From Sulfopaludibacter sp963815475 (GTDB lineage: Bacteria; Acidobacteriota; Terriglobia; Bryobacterales; Bryobacteraceae), in NCBI GenBank assembly GCA_963815475.1, contig CAWFHD010000001.1, positions 1,302,001 to 1,366,000 on the forward strand: 64,000 nt of DNA, read 5' to 3'. How positions within the stretch are numbered: position 1 is the stretch's first letter; the number at the start of each line of letters is the position of its first letter. Below, one piece after another: positions 34,001-41,744 of this stretch. Position numbers and translations under genes: made by a program. Under the pieces are notes generated by a model that searched no databases, was not told the DNA's origin, and saw nothing but the letters and a program-made list of their open reading frames with translations.

Positions 34001-34715
34001 CGTACAACGAGCTCTCCTGATCGTAGTAATAAACCTTCGACGTGCGCTTGGACTGCAGCATCCGATCGAAGATACTCGCGTAAGCCTCCTTACTGTAGGA
34101 GGTGTCATTCCCAACCTGGCCGAATGACGTGCCATAGTGGGCGAATGCCTGATTAGCGGGGACCGAACCGGGCACCGAGGAGAACCATCCGTTAAAGACC
34201 GCAAAGCTGCGCGCCAGTGTCGTGAGCACCGGCAATCGGTTAGGCGCAAAGTAATACATCACCATCCGCGAATGGTTTGCATTCTGGCGCTGGCCCCAAT
34301 AGCTGCGCACGAATCCTTGCATGGCGGGCGTGGTCGGATACCCGCTGGTTCCGTCATAGAGTTGCTCTTGGACGGCACGGAAACTATGCGCCGGATCCGG
34401 GTCGAGTTGGCCCTGGAATTCTGCCAACGGTTGGACCTTGATAAGTTTGCCCGCGTTGTCCGGATTCGTCTCGGCGCCCGTGAGCCCCTCAATCCGAGGA
34501 TCGACCCCCATCAATCCCCCGAGCATGTGATCGAAGGACCGACCCTGCATCATCAAAACGACAATGTGCTTGAGGCTGTCTAGACCGGCAGGCATAAACC
34601 CGTTGGCAAAGTATCGCACATCGCGAGCCCGCACGAGTCTTGCCTTGGCTTCCCGGTCGGGCTGTGCCCGATTTTCAACTCGCCGGGTTTCGGTGTGATC
34701 ACTGGCGCCGGCCAA
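31065..34715 (-). CDS. Fusion of a phospholipase C-type phosphoesterase domain and a KAP P-loop NTPase
   Basis: 1216 residues, TTG start at 34715 with AGGA 7-10 nt upstream. Residues about 45-430 match the phosphoesterase/phospholipase C family: a QGRSFDHMLGG box at 57-67, LVEPNHTDH at 271-279 and YDQHGGIYDHVPPP at 327-340. The family consensus has ENRS and DEHGG, so Glu/Asn and Glu are replaced by Gln/Gly and Gln, which may weaken metal binding. Residues about 480-1216 form a KAP NTPase with Walker A GDWGTGKS (515-522), two membrane helices (about 711-731 and 738-759), long coiled coils and Walker B VLYIDDLD (897-904). KAP proteins occur in phage defence and membrane signalling. The combined role is unknown. 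Confidence 0.85.
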   Translation of the reverse strand: MAGASDHTETRRVENRAQPDREAKARLVRARDVRYFANGFMPAGLDSLKHIVVLMMQGRSFDHMLGGLMGVDPRIEGLTGAETNPDNAGKLIKVQPLAEFQGQLDPDPAHSFRAVQEQLYDGTSGYPTTPAMQGFVRSYWGQRQNANHSRMVMYYFAPNRLPVLTTLARSFAVFNGWFSSVPGSVPANQAFAHYGTSFGQVGNDTSYSKEAYASIFDRMLQSKRTSKVYYYDQESSLYGAGQVLKHTPQTSATYEQFLQDCRRGTLPDYSLVEPNHTDHLANGVEALASDQHPDHHVQQGELFIGSVYNAIRGNPALWKSTALLIVYDQHGGIYDHVPPPACPPDNFVAPADATGTGSEFRFDRLGVRVPAILVSPWIANGTVVPGVGEPNGGRVFEHASIPATVTQHFIGAWEQRSPREKSAQTFLDLFTDQMRPDSECPIFEFDGQESTATPDDGVLVEATASGGARYQELAGYQSDVPDGEDLLDIKGEVEALAAVMAAKEVQPPLSLGLFGDWGTGKSFFMRQLENRIQVLQDDAQDAGGESAFCENIVQIKFNAWSYIDANLWASLTSEIFEGLAAALARRRGTDSQEARARILAAASSSQAGLAEAERRKAQADEALRNIEERMAALQNSQAEVEASLEPRELLDAAYHFAINQPDVQKNIELAGAEMNLANFETAAGQVKSEILELRGIWSAIFFTIRHTEKLWVWLVAPAVALGLGWICMFLLKRYPLAGIMGQVTTVMVTLSGFLVWFLPGARKALGFIQNARDARQKLIESKKQERAKSLTLQRDALATQVATLQAQVRKSNETAKALNEQLELLRADRRLADYIRQRNESTDYTSQRGLIARVRTDFSQLSSLLRDAEEEADSEIKLRQQDKDHDRKLFPRVDRIVLYIDDLDRCREKTVVEVLQAVNLLLAFPLFVVVVGVDPRWLLHSLEHHSAALGAHSDDTSDPELELLWQSTPLNYLEKILQIPYTLRPMSSIGFGRLVDTLSGAAEKPAQRGGTAATVASAEASGSGATTDASQASSETAAPAKKHSAPSIDRSPEHLRIEDWEKAFMKLLHELIPSPRAGKRFVNIYRLIRASVGDRDRSLFIGDAAKGGEHRCALLLLAMLTGYPAETTEILGELIREDHTETWWTYIDNIKVSKASVAGKPVANGGLQAQRWEGLFSKLDSMRSKLEDHPCVSFSKWAPQIARYSFQSGRVLLGSR

Positions 34716-36231
34716 TCCCGCTTCCTGCAGTTGGTGGCGCGGTTCGATTTCTGAGTTGTTCCACCAACCCGCGGACCTGCCCGTCGGAGGGCTGCAGTCG
34801 CAGCGCTTCCTCGAGTTCTGCTGTGGCGGCGGCCGGATCGCGGCTCAGCAGGAGCAGTCCCAGGTTCTTGTGAAACGGCGCCGAGTGAGGTTCGAACTGC
34901 ACCGCCAGGCGCTCTTCGCTCAGCGCGTGCTCCAGGTCGTTGCGCTCCACATACACGCCCGCCAGGTTGTTGTGCAGGATGCCGGCCTGCGGAGATTGCG
35001 CCACCGTGACTTGGAGTAGCGTGAAATCGTCGCGCCAGTCCGGATTGCGCGCCACCGTCTGCCACGCCCCGGCCAGCAGGATCGCGATGCCCGACGTCCA
35101 CGCCAGTGCCGATTGCCGCGCCCACCACCACTCCCAGCCGATTCCCACGATCCATGCGAAGCCTACGGAGGGCAGATAGAGATAGCGCTCGGCGAAGACG
35201 TTTTGCCCGACTCCTGTGAGGTTCAACGCCGGCGCCAACGTCAGCGCGATCCACAGAACGCCGTACGTGACTGCCGGTGGCGTCCCTCGACGAAAGGCCA
35301 TCACCGCGACTGCGGCCAGCGCGGCCAGTGAGATCAGAAACGATGGCGTCACGCTACGAGTCGCCTGGAAGATGTGAAAGTAATTTAGGTCAAGCGGCAG
35401 AATCAACTTGCCGAGATATTGCGCTGCGGTCACGATTGCACTGAAGCCGAACTCTACCGGCGCGAGGTGGTGAAACGTCTGCTGCCCGGGCGCGAGTCCG
35501 CCCAGCGCCGACCATCGCAACACCAGGTACATGGCGAGTGTGGCCGTCAGCGCGCCGTACAGGGCCGCGTTCTTGCGCAGATCGCGGAGAGGACGGCCCA
35601 GGCAGATCCGCTCGTATCCCAGGTACAGCGGCAGTAGCATGATGCCGGTCTCCTTGCTCATCAGCGCCGCCAGGTAGAGAGCGCAGTGCCCCACAATCCG
35701 GCCGCCGCGCGGCGATCCCCCTTGCCTGGCGAACCACCACACCACCGCTACCGCGATCGCCGTCAGCATCATGTCCGGCAGGGACGCGATCCAGTCCACC
35801 ACCTCCGTATGGATGGGGTGAACCGCGAAGAGTGCGGCCGCCGCCAACGCGATGCGCGACCGCGTGGTGAGTTGCCAGGCTAAGAAGTAAACAAGGACCG
35901 TAGTGAGCGCGTGCATCAGCACGAAGAAGAGGTGATACCCGAACGCCTCAAATCCGAACAGGCCGTGCAGCAGAATATAGACCAGGAATTGCAGCGGCCG
36001 ATAGTAGTTTCCTTGCACGCCGCGAAACGACCAGACGCCCGAACCGAACGCCGCCGCAATGCGATGCCCGCTCACCAGGGGATTCTGTAGAAGCTGTTCT
36101 TTATCGTCGCCAACGAAGCCGTTCGAAAACGAGTTGGCATAGACCAGAAACGCCAGCACCGCCAGCATGATGACGTGAGGCAGCCAAGGCCGGGAGGGGG
36201 ACTTCTTCTGCGGAGCTTTTCGCTTGCTCAT
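34699..36231 (-). CDS. Polytopic membrane protein with TPR tail (TMTC/GT-C-like)
   Basis: 510 residues from ATG 36231 (an in-frame TTG at 36240 is possible). About ten membrane helices fill residues 20-400, starting with VIMLAVLAFLVYANSFSNGFVGDDKE. The DD in the first loop and the NYYRPLQFL and HPIHTEVVDWIAS segments are typical of GT-C/TMTC-like O-mannosyltransferases. The last about 90 residues contain TPR units (AGILHNNLAGVYVERNDLEHAL and a second copy). It may glycosylate exported proteins, but this is inference. Its 3' end overlaps the start of the phosphoesterase-KAP gene by 17 nt, implying coupled translation. Confidence 0.8.
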   Translation of the reverse strand: MSKRKAPQKKSPSRPWLPHVIMLAVLAFLVYANSFSNGFVGDDKEQLLQNPLVSGHRIAAAFGSGVWSFRGVQGNYYRPLQFLVYILLHGLFGFEAFGYHLFFVLMHALTTVLVYFLAWQLTTRSRIALAAAALFAVHPIHTEVVDWIASLPDMMLTAIAVAVVWWFARQGGSPRGGRIVGHCALYLAALMSKETGIMLLPLYLGYERICLGRPLRDLRKNAALYGALTATLAMYLVLRWSALGGLAPGQQTFHHLAPVEFGFSAIVTAAQYLGKLILPLDLNYFHIFQATRSVTPSFLISLAALAAVAVMAFRRGTPPAVTYGVLWIALTLAPALNLTGVGQNVFAERYLYLPSVGFAWIVGIGWEWWWARQSALAWTSGIAILLAGAWQTVARNPDWRDDFTLLQVTVAQSPQAGILHNNLAGVYVERNDLEHALSEERLAVQFEPHSAPFHKNLGLLLLSRDPAAATAELEEALRLQPSDGQVRGLVEQLRNRTAPPTAGSGIGRRQ

Positions 36232-36267
36232 GCCAAACAAGCGATTGTAGCGTGGCGCTCCGTCCTG

Positions 36268-36792
36268 CTAATAGAACAGGTACTTCCGCCACTGCGCTTC
36301 GCCGCGCCCGAGCATGCGCATCAGGTGCCGGCTGGTGTGAAGGCTGAAGGGTTTGGGCTGGCGCAGCAGTTTCATGCCGGCTTCATCCGGTGTGCGATTG
36401 CCCTTGCGGTTGTTGCACCCGTGGCAGCAGGCCACCAGATTCTCCCATGCCGATTCGCCGGCGCGCGAGCGGGGAATCACGTGGTCCAGCGTCAACTCGC
36501 CCGAAGGCAGCGTCTTGTGGCAATACTGGCAAGTGTAGCGATCGCGCATCAGGATGTTCTTGCGCGACAGCGCCCGCGTCTGGTGCGGGATGCGCCGGTA
36601 TTCCAGCAGCCGGATCACCGAGGGCAGACGCACTGCCGCTCTGGCCGAGTGGATGGAACTGGGACATTCCTCCTCCGCCGATGCCACGCCCTTCAGGACA
36701 AGCACCAGGGCGCGCCGTGCCGCGCAGATGTTGATCGGCTCATAACTGGCATTCAGCACCAGCACGGGTTTCTGCAATCGTTCAGTTGGCAT
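36268..36792 (-). CDS. HNH endonuclease family protein
   Basis: 174 residues. A paired zinc knuckle (C-Q-Y-C before the H and C-x-x-C after) frames the HNH core, LTLDHVIPRSRAGESAWENL then CCHGCNNRKGNRTP. The family cuts or nicks DNA with a metal ion. In many free-living bacteria this solitary, conserved version has an unknown housekeeping or repair role rather than a mobile one. The next gene upstream ends directly at its start (comF stop at 36793), suggesting one operon. Confidence 0.88.
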   Translation of the reverse strand: MPTERLQKPVLVLNASYEPINICAARRALVLVLKGVASAEEECPSSIHSARAAVRLPSVIRLLEYRRIPHQTRALSRKNILMRDRYTCQYCHKTLPSGELTLDHVIPRSRAGESAWENLVACCHGCNNRKGNRTPDEAGMKLLRQPKPFSLHTSRHLMRMLGRGEAQWRKYLFY

Positions 36793-37540
36793 TCAGAAAG
36801 CTCCCCCGGAAATAGAGTCGTTCGCCGCGCTTGCCGCTTCCAGACGCCGGTCTACGCGGGCGACAGTCAAAAGCGCGACCCGCGATGCGCCGGCCCTCTT
36901 CAGGGCAAGGGCGCATGAGGCCGCGGTAGAACCTGTGGTCATCACATCGTCAATGAGCAAAATCCGTTTGCCCACGACCATTTTGGCGGCGTTTCTCCGG
37001 CCGCCGAACGCCGCGGCCACGTTGCGCCGCCGCGCCGAATTGCTGAGCCCTGCCTGCGTGGCCGTGAAGCGCACACGCTTGAGAGGCGAGATCATCGGAA
37101 TACCGCGCTGCCGCGGCAAGCGCCTGAGCCAGCAGTTCCGACTGATTAAAGCCGCGCTGCCAGCGCTTGCGCCAGTGCAGGGGCACGGCTGTCACGGCAT
37201 CGAAACGTTCGTCGCGCGGCAGCGCCTCCGCCAGCAGTTCGCCCAACGGCTCCGCCAGCGGCTTCACCTTGCCGTATTTCAGCAGGTGGATCAGTTCGCG
37301 CAGCGCGCCCTCATAGGCGCCGTAACAGTAAGCCGCGTCAAAACCACGAAGGCCGCTGCGGCACAGAGCGCAACGGCCTTCGGAATCCAGGGGGAAGCGA
37401 TTTCGGAACGGGGTCCGGCAATCCACGCAGAAGAATTCCGCGCTCAAGGGGACCGCCTCACTCAGGCAGTGGGCACAAACCGGAATCCGGGAAATCTCCG
37501 TGAGAGGCTGGGCACAAATGCGGCAATCGCTGGGGAACAG
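36793..37540 (-). pseudogene. comF: ComF family amidophosphoribosyltransferase, frameshifted
   Basis: Two frames together give a whole ComF protein. The N-terminal part carries zinc-ribbon cysteines (CRICAQPL, CAHC, CVDC, CALCRSG), CYGAYEGALRELIHLLKYG and VPLHWRKRWQRGFNQSELLA. After a shift near 37100 it continues RTRFTATQAGLS-like sequence (FTATQAGLSNSARRRNVAAAF) and the PRPP loop LLIDDVMTTGSTA. Homologues take part in DNA uptake or recombination-related processes. In the N-terminal frame no canonical start codon is visible upstream of TTG 37447, yet homologous sequence extends to about 37540, so the true start is unclear and a second indel is possible. Confidence 0.82.
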
Positions 37541-37740
37541 AAGGGAAAAAAGGGCGTGAGAGGTTGTTCGGGCTACCGAGGGGCCGATGCTTGCGACTGC
37601 GGTTCGTCTAATACTACTCGAGAAGACCCACCTCCGCTAAGTTTCATTGTAGCCGAATTCAGGGATGTGCGAAATACAAGATTTGGTGAATTTGTTGTGA
37701 CAGCGCTGGGAGTACAATACGTTCCAAAGGCCCTGTCGTC

Positions 37741-38695
37741 ATGCGTGCTCGAATTATCACTCTGGGACTGGCGGCCACAATCGGACTGTGGGGACAGCCG
37801 AACATCACGCCGAGGGGAAGACGCGGCCGCGGCGCCGGCCAAACTACCGCAATCGAACATCCGCGTGGACACCAACCTGGTGCTGGTCCCAGTGACTGTC
37901 TGCGACCCCAACAACAAGCCCGTCACCGGCCTGGAGAAGGAGCATTTCCGCGTCTTCGACGACAAAGTGGAGCAGACCATCACGCACTTCGCCATGGAAG
38001 ACGAACCGCTGGCGGTGGGGCTGGTCTTCGACACCAGCGGCAGCATGGGGACCAAACTGCGACGCTCGCGCATGGCCGCCGCGGCGTTCTTCCGGCAGGC
38101 CAATCCCGAAGACGAGTTTTTCCTGGTGGCGTTCAATGACCAGCCGCGCCTGGTGGTCCCCCTGACACGCGATGTCTCCGAGATCCAGAACCAGCTCACC
38201 TTCACGACGTCGAAAGGCCGCACGGCGCTGCTCGACGCCATTCTGCTGGCCCTCAACGAAATGAAGAAGTCGAAGATGAAGCGCAAGGCGCTGCTGATCA
38301 TCTCCGACGGCGGCGACAATAGCAGCCGCTACACCGAAGGTGAAGTGAGGAATCGGGTGCGCGAGGGCGATGTGCTGATCTACGCGATCGGGATCTTCGA
38401 GCCTTACGGATCGCGCGGCCGGTCGCCCGAGGAACTGAACGGACCGGGATTGCTGAACGATCTGGCCGAGCAGAGCGGCGGGCGGCATCTCCCGGTGGAG
38501 GATCTGGCCGAACTGCCCGATGTGGCGGCCAAGATCGGAATCGAGCTACGCAATCGCTACGTGATCGGGTTCACGCCCACCGACCAGCAGCGTGACGGCC
38601 GGTACCATCACGTGAAGGTTCAGGTGGCGCCGCCCCACGGACTGCCTGCGCTGAAGGCTTATTGGCGCACCGGCTATTACGCTCCGGCGGAGTGA
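37741..38695 (+). pseudogene. VWFA-related secreted protein, third copy, frameshifted near its N terminus
   Basis: ATG 37741 opens a signal peptide (MRARIITLGLAATIGLWGQ), but the frame must shift near 37805 to join the conserved region SNIRVDTNLVLVPVTVCDPNNKPVTGL. The VWA domain follows with DTSGSMGTK, ALLDAILLALNEMKKSK and LLIISDGGDNSSR, ending in AYWRTGYYAPAE. It is very close to the 24814 protein in sequence, closer than that is to 25749. The 3' end overlaps the convergent uridine kinase by 19 nt. The span is one base over a multiple of three, as expected for a single-base insertion. Confidence 0.85.
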
Positions 38696-39312
38696 CCTCT
38701 TGCAGCGAGCGTGCGCTTGTTCAGGGAGCGCATGACCATCTCGGTGGAATGCTCCAGCGGCTCTTCCCCCGAAACGGCGAGGTCGGCGAATTTCCGTGTG
38801 GGGTGCACAAACCATTCGGCGCTCGGGCGCACGGTTCGTTCGTACTGCTCGCGCACCGATTCGGGAGTGCGGCCTCGTTCGGCGACATCGCGCGCCAGGC
38901 GGCGTTCGAAGCAGACGGCCGGGTCGGTCTCCACGTACACCTTGGTATCCAGCATGGTTCGCAGTTCGGGCCAGTAGAGCACGAACAATCCCTCCACAAT
39001 CACGAATTCACTGGGCTCAATGCGCCGCGTTTCGGCGGTGCGTTCGTAGCCCGCGAAGGAATAGACGGGCTCCTCGAAAGCCTGGCCGTCCGCCATATCC
39101 TGCAGGTGCAGGTGGAGCAGTTCCCAATCGAGCGCGTCGGGGTGATCGAAATTCACCTTCTTGCGTTCTTCGAGAGCAATCTCTTCCATGCCGCGATAGT
39201 AGGAGTCGAGGGAAACGATGGACGTTCCGGGGAGTTTCCGCGCAAGCTGTCGCGACAACTCGGTTTTGCCGGAACTCGACGGACCGGCGATGCCGATGAT
39301 GTGAGGTCTCAT
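38677..39312 (-). CDS. udk: Uridine kinase-like P-loop kinase
   Basis: 211 residues with Walker A GPSSSGKT (10-17), SLDSYYRGM (substrate loop), VNFDHPDALDWELL, VEGLFVLYWPELR and a lid region (RRLARDVAERGRTPESV). The layout is that of uridine/cytidine kinase and related phosphoribulokinase-like enzymes, which phosphorylate uridine to UMP with ATP or GTP. It is the last gene downstream of the heme genes on the same strand, 21 nt after the start-distal end of cobA/hemD, so it may share their transcript. No functional link with heme synthesis is apparent. Confidence 0.85.
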   Translation of the reverse strand: MRPHIIGIAGPSSSGKTELSRQLARKLPGTSIVSLDSYYRGMEEIALEERKKVNFDHPDALDWELLHLHLQDMADGQAFEEPVYSFAGYERTAETRRIEPSEFVIVEGLFVLYWPELRTMLDTKVYVETDPAVCFERRLARDVAERGRTPESVREQYERTVRPSAEWFVHPTRKFADLAVSGEEPLEHSTEMVMRSLNKRTLAARGHSAGA

Positions 39313-39333
39313 GGAACTGTCGGGGAGGTCTCT

Positions 39334-40797
39334 TCAGTCTCGCACAACTCGCTCGATTGCTTCCAGGAGTCCGTCTACCGTAAAGGGCTGCGCTTCGGCG
39401 GCGATCTCCACTCCCAGCGAGAGCGCAGTCCGGGTGGTAACGGGCCCGATGGAAATGGCCTTCACGCCGCGGAGCGATTCGGCGCCGTAGAGGGAAACGA
39501 AGTTCTGCACGGTGGACGAGCTGGTGAAGGTGATGGCGTCGACGGCGTCGGGAAAAGGTTCGGTGACTTCGGGAGCAACTGTGCGGTAGGCTTCCGCCAC
39601 GTCGACCTCGGCGCCGCGTTTGGCCAGTTCGGTGGGGATCACGTCGCGCGCCACGGCGGCGCGCGGCAGCAGCACGCGCTTGCCAGAGAGATCATGCGCG
39701 GCGAACGCTTCCAGCAGGCTTTCGGCCACATACTCTGCGCCCATCAGGTCCACTTTGAGGTGAAGCGCTTCCACCGCGGCGCGTGTGGCGGGACCGATGG
39801 CGCAGATGCGGGCGCGTAGCGAGCGGAGATCGGTCGCGGACCGATCGAGCCGCTCAATGAAGTAGCGGACGCCATTAGCACTGGTGAAGATCAGCCAGTC
39901 GTAGGAAGCGAGATTGTCGATGGCGCGGTCGAGCGGCGCGGGATCGGCGGGCGGTTGCATCTCGATGGTCGGAATCTCGATGACGCAGGCGCCGAGCGCT
40001 TCCAGGCTCGCCGCGAGACCGCCGGCCTGGCCTTTGGCACGAGTGACTACGATGCGCTTGCCGAAGAGCGGCAGATTTTCGTACCAGTTCAATTTCTCGC
40101 GCAGGCGCACCACTTCCCCCACGATCACGGTGGCGGGCGGCTTCATGCCGTGCTGCTCGATGAGGCACGGCAGAGTGGCGAGCGTCCCGGCGAGCGTCTC
40201 CTGATCGGGGCGTGTGGCCCAGCGGACCGCCATGGCGGGCGTTTCGGGCGAGCGGCCGCGCGCCATCAACTCGCGCGCGATCTGCGGAAAGGTGGTGAGG
40301 CCCATGAAGATCACGAGCGTCTCGGCGAGCCCGACTTTGTCCCAGTCGATTTCGGCGACGGCGTGGCCCGTCACGAAAGTCACGGCCGAGGTGTGATCGC
40401 GATGCGTGAGCGGAACTCCAGTGTAGGCGGCGATGCCGAGGGGCGTCGTGACCCCGGGAACGACTTCGAAGGGAATGCCGGCATCGGCGAGGGCCTCGGC
40501 TTCTTCGCCGCCGCGGCCGAAGATGAACGGGTCGCCTCCTTTGAGCCGGACCACGGTGCGGCCTTGGAGGGCCCGCTCGATGAGCATGGCGCAGATTTGA
40601 TCCTGCGTGAAGGCGTGGGCGGATTTTTTCTTGCCGACGTAGATGCGCTCGGCGCTGGCGGGGGCGACAGAGAGCAGGGCGGCGGGGGCGAGGTGATCGT
40701 AGAGGATGACGTCGGCTGTTTCGAGGATGCGGCGGCCTTTGACGGTGATGAGCGACGGGTCGCCCGGCCCGGCGCCTATGAGGTAGACCTTCTTCAC
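39334..40797 (-). CDS. cobA/hemD: Fused uroporphyrinogen-III C-methyltransferase / uroporphyrinogen-III synthase
   Basis: 487 residues from GTG 40797. The N-terminal about 245 residues are SUMT/CobA, with VYLIGAGPGDPSLITVKG, YVGKKKSAHAFTQD, LKGGDPFIFGRGGEEAEAL and VVPGVTTPLG. The C-terminal about 240 residues are HemD, with IVVTRAKGQAGGLAASLEALG, DWLIFTSANGVRYFIERL and VDAITFTSSSTVQNFV. The protein both closes uroporphyrinogen III and methylates it to precorrin-2, the branch to siroheme and cobalamin. This fusion is common. It follows hemC on the same strand, with a REP-like palindrome between them. Confidence 0.93.
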   Translation of the reverse strand: MKKVYLIGAGPGDPSLITVKGRRILETADVILYDHLAPAALLSVAPASAERIYVGKKKSAHAFTQDQICAMLIERALQGRTVVRLKGGDPFIFGRGGEEAEALADAGIPFEVVPGVTTPLGIAAYTGVPLTHRDHTSAVTFVTGHAVAEIDWDKVGLAETLVIFMGLTTFPQIARELMARGRSPETPAMAVRWATRPDQETLAGTLATLPCLIEQHGMKPPATVIVGEVVRLREKLNWYENLPLFGKRIVVTRAKGQAGGLAASLEALGACVIEIPTIEMQPPADPAPLDRAIDNLASYDWLIFTSANGVRYFIERLDRSATDLRSLRARICAIGPATRAAVEALHLKVDLMGAEYVAESLLEAFAAHDLSGKRVLLPRAAVARDVIPTELAKRGAEVDVAEAYRTVAPEVTEPFPDAVDAITFTSSSTVQNFVSLYGAESLRGVKAISIGPVTTRTALSLGVEIAAEAQPFTVDGLLEAIERVVRD

Positions 40798-40817
40798 GGC
40801 TGGCCTTCGGCCCACTT

Positions 40818-40837
40818 GGCAGGCGGAAGCGCCTGCC
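40818..40837. repeat. REP-like perfect hairpin
   Basis: GGCAGGCG and CGCCTGCC flank a GAAG tetraloop in the gap between hemC and cobA/hemD. It is preceded by GGCCTTCGGCC. The hairpin may stabilise the hemC mRNA end. Confidence 0.6.
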
Positions 40838-40842
40838 CCACC

Positions 40843-41739
40843 TTACGCACTGACGGCCTCCAGGATTTGGCGGGCTCCTTTTTTCAGGAGTTCTTCACCC
40901 AGGGTTTGGCCCAATTCGGCGGCGTGCGCGACTTCGCCTTCGGCTTCGGATTTCACCATTTCCGATGCGTCGGGGGAGATGACTATTCCGAGGAGGCGCA
41001 GACGATTTCCAGACACGGTGGCGTGGGCTCCGATCGGCACCTGGCAGCCTCCTCCCAACGCTTTCAGGAGGCCTCTTTCGGCAGCGACCGCGGCGTGGGT
41101 GGCGGCGTGATCAAGGGATTGGACTGCGTCGAAGCCCTTGCCGTTCGCACGGGTTTCGATGGCCAGCGCTCCCTGCCCCACCGCCGAGCACATGCAATCG
41201 GCATCCAGGATTTCAGCGATGCGATCTCCCCATCCCAGCCGCTTCAGTCCGGCGGCGGCCAGCAGGATGGCGTCGTATTGCCCTTCATCGAGTTTGCGCA
41301 GGCGCGTATCCAGGTTGCCGCGCACCGATTCGATGACCAGGTCGGGGCGGAGCTTGCGCAATTGGGCGGAGCGGCGCAGGGAACTGGTGCCGACGCGCGC
41401 GCCCGGCGGCAGTTCGTCGATGCGCTTGCCGACCACGGCATCGCGCGGATCTTCCCGCTCCGGGACGGCCGCCAGCACCAGGCCTTCCGGCAATTCGGTG
41501 GGCAGGTCCTTGAGGCTGTGGACGGCGAGATCGGCGCGCCCATCGAGCAGCGCCTCTTCGATCTCCTTGGTGAAAAGACCCTTGCCACCGACCTTCGCCA
41601 GGGGCACGTCGGTGATCTTGTCGCCGGTGGTTTTGATGATTTCGATGCGGCACTCCTGGCCGAGGGCCGTGAGTTGCGCCTCCACCCAATGTGCCTGCCA
41701 CAGGGCAAGCTGCGAACCACGCGATGCGATCACGAGCAT
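40843..41739 (-). CDS. hemC: Porphobilinogen deaminase (hydroxymethylbilane synthase)
   Basis: 298 residues. Conserved features are ASRGSQLALWQAHWVE, TTGDKITDVPLAKVGGKGLFTKEIE, VHSLKDLPTELP, VGTSSLRRSAQLR, the RGNLDTRL stretch and the dipyrromethane-cofactor Cys in LGGGCQVPIGA. It joins four porphobilinogens to hydroxymethylbilane in heme synthesis. It lies 5 nt after hemA and ahead of cobA/hemD, which uses its product. All catalytic features are present. Confidence 0.96.
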   Translation of the reverse strand: MLVIASRGSQLALWQAHWVEAQLTALGQECRIEIIKTTGDKITDVPLAKVGGKGLFTKEIEEALLDGRADLAVHSLKDLPTELPEGLVLAAVPEREDPRDAVVGKRIDELPPGARVGTSSLRRSAQLRKLRPDLVIESVRGNLDTRLRKLDEGQYDAILLAAAGLKRLGWGDRIAEILDADCMCSAVGQGALAIETRANGKGFDAVQSLDHAATHAAVAAERGLLKALGGGCQVPIGAHATVSGNRLRLLGIVISPDASEMVKSEAEGEVAHAAELGQTLGEELLKKGARQILEAVSA

Positions 41740-41744
41740 GAATA

